NCBI GenBank assembly: GCA_025453975.1
Contig: JALOPI010000027.1
Coordinates: 1-47,254, forward strand
Origin: Syntrophobacteraceae bacterium
GTDB lineage: Bacteria; Desulfobacterota; Syntrophobacteria; Syntrophobacterales; Syntrophobacteraceae
Length of the DNA stretch: 47,254 nucleotides
Direction of reading: 5' to 3'
Shown here: positions 42,556 through 47,254 of the stretch, piece after piece
Layout: the number at the start of each line of letters is the position of its first letter
Numbering within the stretch: position 1 is the stretch's first letter
Position numbers and translations under genes: made by a program
Notes under the pieces: generated by a model
Database searches by the model: none
Told to the model about the DNA's origin: nothing
The model's input: only the letters and a program-made list of their open reading frames with translations

Positions 42556-44770
42556 TATTCTCGTGGTGGATGATGAGCGCAGCATTCGAGTGACCGTGAA
42601 GGCCTTCCTGGAGGCGGAAGGCCACCTGGTGGAAACGGCGGAGGATGTGGAGTCCGCCATGGCCGCCTTCGACGATCAGCCCTTCGACGTGGTGCTGACG
42701 GATATCATTCTGCCCAGGATCTCCGGTGTGGAGCTGCTCCGCCGTGTTCGGGAGCGGTCGGCCCACGCGCAGGTCATCATGATGACCGGTGAGCCGACCC
42801 TGGAGACGGTTTCTCAATCCCTGCGGCTGGGGGCCCTGGACTACCTGCGGAAGCCCGTCGGGAAGAACGAGATCCTCAAGGCCGTTGGCAACGCCCTGCG
42901 GGTGAAAAGTCTCATCGACTCCAAGCTGCGCCTCCAGGAGGAAAACCTCCGATACATGAACGATCTCGAGGAGCTGGTGGAGGAGCGCACCCAGGCCCTG
43001 AGGGCCAGCGAAGCCGCGCTCCGGCATCGAGCCGAGGAGCTGTCCGTTTTCAACCGGCTGGCCCGCAAGGTGAACGAGAGCATCACCGTCGACGAGGTGG
43101 TTCGGCACGGCCTGCGGGAGATCGCCCAGGCCACGGAGCCTGATCTGGCCGTCCTTTTCCTCGTGGCCGGCGAGGAGCTGCTCCTCAAGGGCAGCATCCC
43201 GGAAGCTCATCAGGTGGGGTGGGATCTGCAGACGGGCCACCGGGTGGGAAAGTGTCTCTGCGGCCTGGCCATCACTGAAAACAAGGCCATCTACGCGGCG
43301 GACCTTCAGTCCGAATCCAGACTCATCCTTCGGAACTGCCTGGACGCCGGGTTCCGCTCCTTCGCCGCCCTTCCCCTGCGCAGCGGAACGGAGGTCATGG
43401 GGGTTCTGGGGATAGCGTGCCATGAGCCCAGGGAGCTGAGCGAGCATTCCGCTTTTCTCGAAGCCCTGGCCAACGAAATGTCCATCGGTCTCAAGAAGAG
43501 CCTGCTGTACGAACAGGTTCAGCAGCATGCCATGGAGCTCAAGGCCAGCCTTTCGCGCATCGAGGAGGCGGAGGCCGAGCGCAGCAAGCTGCGCCAGCAT
43601 CTTCAGCGGTCTCAGAAGATGGAGGGCCTCGGCACCCTGGCGGGCGGTATTGCCCATGACTTCAATAATATTCTGGGAGCGATGATCGGCTATGCGGAGC
43701 TGGCCCTCATGGCAGCGCCGGAGGACTCCAGGCTCGGAAAGAACCTCCAGATGGTGCTGACGGCCGGCATGCGGGCCAAGGATCTGGTGAGGCAGATTCT
43801 GGCCTTCAGCCGCCAGAGCGAGGAGGAGCGAAGACCGATCCAAATCACTCATACCATCAAGGAGGTGCTCAATTTCATGAGAGCCTCCCTTCCCGCCACC
43901 ATGGAGATCCGCACCCGGATCAATCCCGACATCGGAAATATCCTGGCCGACCCGGTTCAGATCCATCAGGTCCTCATGAACCTCTGCACCAATGCCCACC
44001 ATGCCATGCGGGAAAAGGGCGGAATTCTGGAAGTCGAGCTGACCTCGGTGAGCCTGGGGCCGGATCTCGTGGGGGCTCCCCCCGGCCTCAAGCCGGGGCC
44101 CCACGTCAGGGTGGCTGTGCGGGACACAGGCCACGGGATGGACGAGTCAACGCTGTCGAAGATTTTCGACCCCTATTTCACCACCAAGGAGAAGGGGGTC
44201 GGCACGGGCCTCGGCCTGGCCGTGGTGCACGGCATCGTTCAGAGCCATGGCGGCGTCGTGTCGGTGCGGAGCGAGCCGGAAAAGGGCTCCCTTTTCGAGG
44301 TCTTCTTTCCCGTCATCCAGGAACGTACCTCCTTGCGGGGGAAAAGCCCGGAGCAAATCCCCACCGGCAGCGAGCACATTTTGCTCGTCGATGACGATCA
44401 GCTCCACATGGAAGTGGTGAAGAGCATGCTGGAGCACCTGGGCTACAGCGTCGAGTCCAGCGTCAGCAGTGTGGAGACGCTGGATCTCTTCAAAGCGGAT
44501 CCCCGCCGCTACGATCTGGTCATCACCGACATGACCATGCCCGCCATGACGGGTGATAAGCTGGCGCGTGAGCTCATGACGGTTCGCCCCGACATCCCCA
44601 TTCTGCTCTGCACGGGCTACAGCGAGGAGATCTCGGAGGAGGACGCCAAGACCCTGGGCATCAAGGCCTTCGTACTGAAGCCCGTGCTCATGGGGCAGCT
44701 GGCCCGTGCCATTCGCGGTGCTCTGGGGGACTCACTGCAACGCTGTGGACTCGAGGCCTCCTCCAGCTGA
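42548..44770 (+). CDS. REC-GAF-histidine kinase-REC hybrid (740 aa)
   Basis: Cytosolic hybrid signalling protein: N-terminal receiver (D52 in VVLTDIILPR), coiled coil, GAF (about 165-325), HisKA with H370 in GGIAHDFNNILG, HATPase (NLCTNAHHAM, DTGHGM, DPYFTTKEKGVGTGLGLA), and a second receiver (D661 in LVITDMTMP). GTG start inside the last codons of the upstream kinase, so translation is coupled. The upstream kinase may phosphorylate the first receiver. There is no DNA-binding output, so the relay ends elsewhere. Confidence 0.93.
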   Translation: MGNILVVDDERSIRVTVKAFLEAEGHLVETAEDVESAMAAFDDQPFDVVLTDIILPRISGVELLRRVRERSAHAQVIMMTGEPTLETVSQSLRLGALDYLRKPVGKNEILKAVGNALRVKSLIDSKLRLQEENLRYMNDLEELVEERTQALRASEAALRHRAEELSVFNRLARKVNESITVDEVVRHGLREIAQATEPDLAVLFLVAGEELLLKGSIPEAHQVGWDLQTGHRVGKCLCGLAITENKAIYAADLQSESRLILRNCLDAGFRSFAALPLRSGTEVMGVLGIACHEPRELSEHSAFLEALANEMSIGLKKSLLYEQVQQHAMELKASLSRIEEAEAERSKLRQHLQRSQKMEGLGTLAGGIAHDFNNILGAMIGYAELALMAAPEDSRLGKNLQMVLTAGMRAKDLVRQILAFSRQSEEERRPIQITHTIKEVLNFMRASLPATMEIRTRINPDIGNILADPVQIHQVLMNLCTNAHHAMREKGGILEVELTSVSLGPDLVGAPPGLKPGPHVRVAVRDTGHGMDESTLSKIFDPYFTTKEKGVGTGLGLAVVHGIVQSHGGVVSVRSEPEKGSLFEVFFPVIQERTSLRGKSPEQIPTGSEHILLVDDDQLHMEVVKSMLEHLGYSVESSVSSVETLDLFKADPRRYDLVITDMTMPAMTGDKLARELMTVRPDIPILLCTGYSEEISEEDAKTLGIKAFVLKPVLMGQLARAIRGALGDSLQRCGLEASSS

Positions 44771-45426
44771 GGGAGAGGCCGAGGCGAGGGATGATTCACT
44801 CTCCAGGTCTCCTCGCCCGTCTCCATCCGCAAGCCGATGGGCCTGCTCGCGAACCGCCGGCGGGGCCGGGCCGCGCCCCGGCCCCAAAGTTTCGCACCCC
44901 GTGCCACCCCTTGAGACAACCGCATGGGAAAAATCCCTCCTCCCTCACCCGGAGCAAAATAATCCCCTCATGCCGTCCACACGTCCAATATCGGGTTGAC
45001 GGAGTCTGAAAGATCGTTAAACTAGGCATCAATTAGATATGGATCTCTTTTTCAAAATCTAAAACCGCGCGAAGCTTGATGGTGGGCATATATATTCCAG
45101 GCTGAAGTACCTGGCATAAGTCGGGATATATGGTTTGTATCCATCATGTCGATCATCGTGCTTCCCAAGAAAAGGTCCACAACAGCCCCAAGCATACAGA
45201 CAGGATGCGCAATATGCCGATGATTCATCGGTTTGGGACTGTCGGAATACCAGGGCGTCTCCCACTGGTCCCGATGACCCGAGAAGGATCGATCCGGAGC
45301 GTGCCTCGCCAATGGGAAGGATGATGCTTCGGGGCTGGACGTTTCGCATGGGTTGGTCGCCGCCCCTGCATGGGCGTAGAGGTGGCTTGTGTCTGGATAC
45401 CATAACCTACGATGGAGGAGGGCAAC
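44771..45426. other. 656-base intergenic region before aqpZ
   Basis: Begins with a GC-rich 9-bp hairpin (44862-44870 with 44877-44885) that may end the kinase transcript. A promoter-like TTGACG (44996-45001), 16 bases, TAAACT (45018-45023) follows. Further small hairpins lie at 45097-45114 (ccagg/cctgg) and 45217-45231 (ccgatg/catcgg). The leader to aqpZ would be about 400 bases. Short ORFs on both strands lack convincing starts or motifs. Confidence 0.45.
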
Positions 45427-46119
45427 ATGTCGTTGACACATCGATTGGCTGCTGAGCTTTTGGGAACATTCTGGCTGGTTCTGGGCGGGTGCGGGAGCGC
45501 GGTGCTTGCGGCCGCGTTCCCTGGCGTGGGCATCGGGCTTTTGGGAGTCTCCTTCGCCTTCGGTCTCACCGTCCTCACCATGGCCTACGCCATCGGGCAC
45601 ATTTCCGGCTGCCACCTGAACCCGGCGGTTTCGGTGGGACTGGCCGCGGGGGGCCGCTTCAAATCGTCCGAGCTGCTGCCTTACATCATTGCTCAGGTGC
45701 TGGGAGCCATCGTGGCGGCCGCGCTGCTTTACTTCATCGCCAGCGGCAAGGCGGGCTTCGACCTGAGCGGCGGGCTGGCCTCCAACGGCTTCGCCGAGCA
45801 CTCACCGGGTAAATACTCCATGGCCGCCGGTTTTGTGACCGAAGTGGTCATGACATTCATGTTCCTCATGATCATCTTGGGGGCCACCGACGGACGGGCC
45901 CCGGCAGGGTTCGCTCCCATCGCCATCGGGCTGGGTCTCACCCTCATCCACCTCATCAGCATTCCCGTCACCAACACTTCCGTCAATCCGGCCCGAAGCA
46001 CGGGCCCCGCACTGATGGTGGGAGGCTGGGCTCTGCAGCAGCTCTGGCTCTTCTGGGTGGCGCCCATCATCGGCGCGGCCCTGGCGGGATTGGTGTATCG
46101 CTGGTTTGAAAAGAAATGA
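45427..46119 (+). CDS. aqpZ: Aquaporin Z (230 aa)
   Basis: Water channel of the inner membrane. Six helices and the two NPA half-helices HLNPAVS and VNPARS, with the AqpZ-like opening [22 protein letters not shown]. Start at ATG 45427 has the GGAGGAGGG site; an ATG five codons earlier has none and would disrupt spacing. Length equals the family's. A ferredoxin-nitroreductase gene follows 55 bases later. Confidence 0.96.
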   Translation: MSLTHRLAAELLGTFWLVLGGCGSAVLAAAFPGVGIGLLGVSFAFGLTVLTMAYAIGHISGCHLNPAVSVGLAAGGRFKSSELLPYIIAQVLGAIVAAALLYFIASGKAGFDLSGGLASNGFAEHSPGKYSMAAGFVTEVVMTFMFLMIILGATDGRAPAGFAPIAIGLGLTLIHLISIPVTNTSVNPARSTGPALMVGGWALQQLWLFWVAPIIGAALAGLVYRWFEKK

Positions 46120-46174
46120 TGTCAGGGATGATGCCGGCGGGTGGCCCCGACATCCTGGAAGAAGGAGCGAAGAC

Positions 46175-46996
46175 TTGAATCTTCTGGAAGTGAATGAACA
46201 GACCTGCAATCGGGATGGGATCTGTGCCGCCGTCTGTCCCGTCGGCATCATCCGTTTTAAAAAGGGCGGGTTTCCGGCCCCCATCCCGGCGGCCGAGGAA
46301 TACTGCATCCGGTGCGGGCATTGCGTGGCGGCATGCCCCACCGGCAGCATCACCCATCGCGACATGCCCGTGGACCGGTTCCCGCCGGTACGGAAGGATC
46401 TGGCGCTGAGCCCGGATCACTGCGAGCATTTCCTGCGCGGTCGACGCTCCATCCGCAATTACAAGGACCTGCCGGTCCCGCGACCGGAAATCACCCGACT
46501 CATCGAGATGGCCCGCCATGCGCCCTCGGGGCACAATTCCCAGTGTGTGGAATGGCTGGTGGTGGACGACCGCGGGGAAGTCCGGCGTCTGGCGGCTCTG
46601 GTGGTGGACTGGATGCGCTGGACCATCCAGAACGCGCCGGAGGTGGCGGGAAGCCTTCACCTGGAAGCCACCGTGCGGCGGTTCGAGCGCGGAAGCGATG
46701 TCATCCTGCGGGATGCCCCCGTCCTCGTCGTGGTCCATGCCGCAAAAGAGAACCGGATGGCTCCCGTCGCCTGCACCATCGCTTTGACATACCTGGAGCT
46801 GGCGGCCACCAGCCTGGGGCTGGGGAGCTGCTGGGCCGGCTATTTCACGGCCGCGGCCGTGACGTTTCCCCCGCTGCGGGAAGCCCTGGCCCTGCCCGGG
46901 GGGCATCAGACCCATGGCGGCATGATGCTGGGCTATCCGAAGCATCAGTACCACAGGCTGCCGCCTCGCCTGCCGCCCCGGATAACCTGGCGTTGA
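46175..46996 (+). CDS. Ferredoxin-nitroreductase fusion protein (273 aa)
   Basis: N-terminal ferredoxin-like domain with two 4Fe-4S motifs (CNRDGICAAVCP and CIRCGHCVAACP; C11, C17, C21, then C44, C47, C50, C54), joined to an FMN nitroreductase domain (about 85-250: RRSIRNYKDLPVPRPEI, ARHAPSGHNSQCVEWLVV, TYLELAATSLGLGSCWAGYF). It probably reduces small organic substrates with electrons carried inside the same chain. Start: TTG 46175 with GAAGGAGCG eight bases upstream; a longer frame overlaps the end of aqpZ and lacks a site. Substrate unknown. Confidence 0.88.
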   Translation: MNLLEVNEQTCNRDGICAAVCPVGIIRFKKGGFPAPIPAAEEYCIRCGHCVAACPTGSITHRDMPVDRFPPVRKDLALSPDHCEHFLRGRRSIRNYKDLPVPRPEITRLIEMARHAPSGHNSQCVEWLVVDDRGEVRRLAALVVDWMRWTIQNAPEVAGSLHLEATVRRFERGSDVILRDAPVLVVVHAAKENRMAPVACTIALTYLELAATSLGLGSCWAGYFTAAAVTFPPLREALALPGGHQTHGGMMLGYPKHQYHRLPPRLPPRITWR

Positions 46997-47038
46997 CATG
47001 AAGCTTTGAGCTTCTGGATCCTGGATCATGGATTGAGA

Positions 47039-47075
47039 GCCTGTCCGGGGCTGGCTCAGGCTGCCCCGGACAGGC
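47039..47075. terminator. 12-bp perfect hairpin after the nitroreductase gene
   Basis: gcctgtccgggg (47039-47050) and ccccggacaggc (47064-47075), 13-base loop, no T run. It could end or stabilise the upstream transcript, or be part of the dispersed-repeat cluster at the window end. Confidence 0.45.
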
Positions 47076-47192
47076 GGGGACAAGCACCGCCAACGCCCAT
47101 GCGGGGCTGCGTCCCCGCCCGATGCGGCTTCTCCCTGCCGGCCTGTCATTCTTAATACAGGCCAGCACAATAGAGTGTCCAACATCTAAGTC

Positions 47193-47254
47193 GTCATTCC
47201 GGCAGTCTTCAAGCCGGAATCCATAGAAAACCCTGGATGCCGGCTTAGGGACCG
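47193..47254. repeat. REP-like inverted repeat (gtcattccggc type)
   Basis: attccggc (47196-47203) pairs with gccggaat (47213-47220) across nine bases, then ccata...gatgccggc. The words gtcattccggc and gccggaatcca are common dispersed intergenic repeats in proteobacterial genomes. Copy number cannot be tested inside one window, and the element may continue past its end. Confidence 0.5.

Overview
The window looks like a chromosomal segment of a GC-rich, anaerobic Desulfobacterota (deltaproteobacterial) bacterium, probably of the Syntrophobacter type. This is inferred from gene content and codon use (TrpB2, a Hox/Nuo-type diaphorase, many hybrid kinases, MltD-type transglycosylase, alpha-2-macroglobulin, rhodanese/MauE/DUF4405 genes). 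No rRNA, tRNA, CRISPR array, prophage or intact insertion sequence was seen.

Layout. 1-2.4 kb: 3' part of folD and a REC-PAS-histidine kinase, each followed by a hairpin terminator. 2.4-4.8 kb: a three-knuckle zinc protein opposite a B12/radical-SAM enzyme of the RiPP-maturation type. 4.8-6.4 kb: a classical tryptophan attenuator (19-residue leader peptide with four consecutive Trp codons, then a terminator) in front of a stand-alone TrpB2 gene. This is the most striking regulatory element here. 6.4-8.9 kb: small protein, outer-membrane channel-like protein, Ca2+/H+ antiporter. 9.3-13 kb: FtsK with a very long proline-rich linker, and a tandem-GAF protein. 13.9-19.3 kb: a cold-shock/RNA-handling neighbourhood (RRM protein, CspA-like protein, RhlE-type DEAD-box helicase with two altered motifs) interspersed with small unknown proteins. 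19.3-22.1 kb: a decayed PBP-like gene, an MltD-like lipoprotein and a fluoride channel.

22.3-27.1 kb: a same-strand run starting with an ArsR repressor behind a good sigma-70 promoter/operator. It continues with a two-domain thioredoxin-like protein, an ArsP-type permease, the remnant of a second small thioredoxin, a periplasmic rhodanese, a MauE-like membrane protein, a DUF4405 membrane protein and a secreted OB-fold-like protein. It reads as a metalloid/thiol-redox island. 27.4-31.5 kb: a three-subunit NAD(P)H diaphorase module (NuoE/NuoF/HoxU-like) without a catalytic partner, divergent from a LuxR-type regulator, with a strong inverted repeat between them. 31.6-33.8 kb: tag, a YkgJ-like Cys-cluster protein and a two-TM potassium channel in one operon. 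34-44.8 kb: a 2059-residue alpha-2-macroglobulin with a CWEQ thioester motif, followed by two overlapping sensor/hybrid kinases. 45.4-47 kb: aquaporin Z and a ferredoxin-nitroreductase fusion, then a long hairpin and a dispersed-repeat-like inverted repeat at the window end.

Gene starts were chosen by ribosome binding sites; family names come from recognition of motifs, with no database search.
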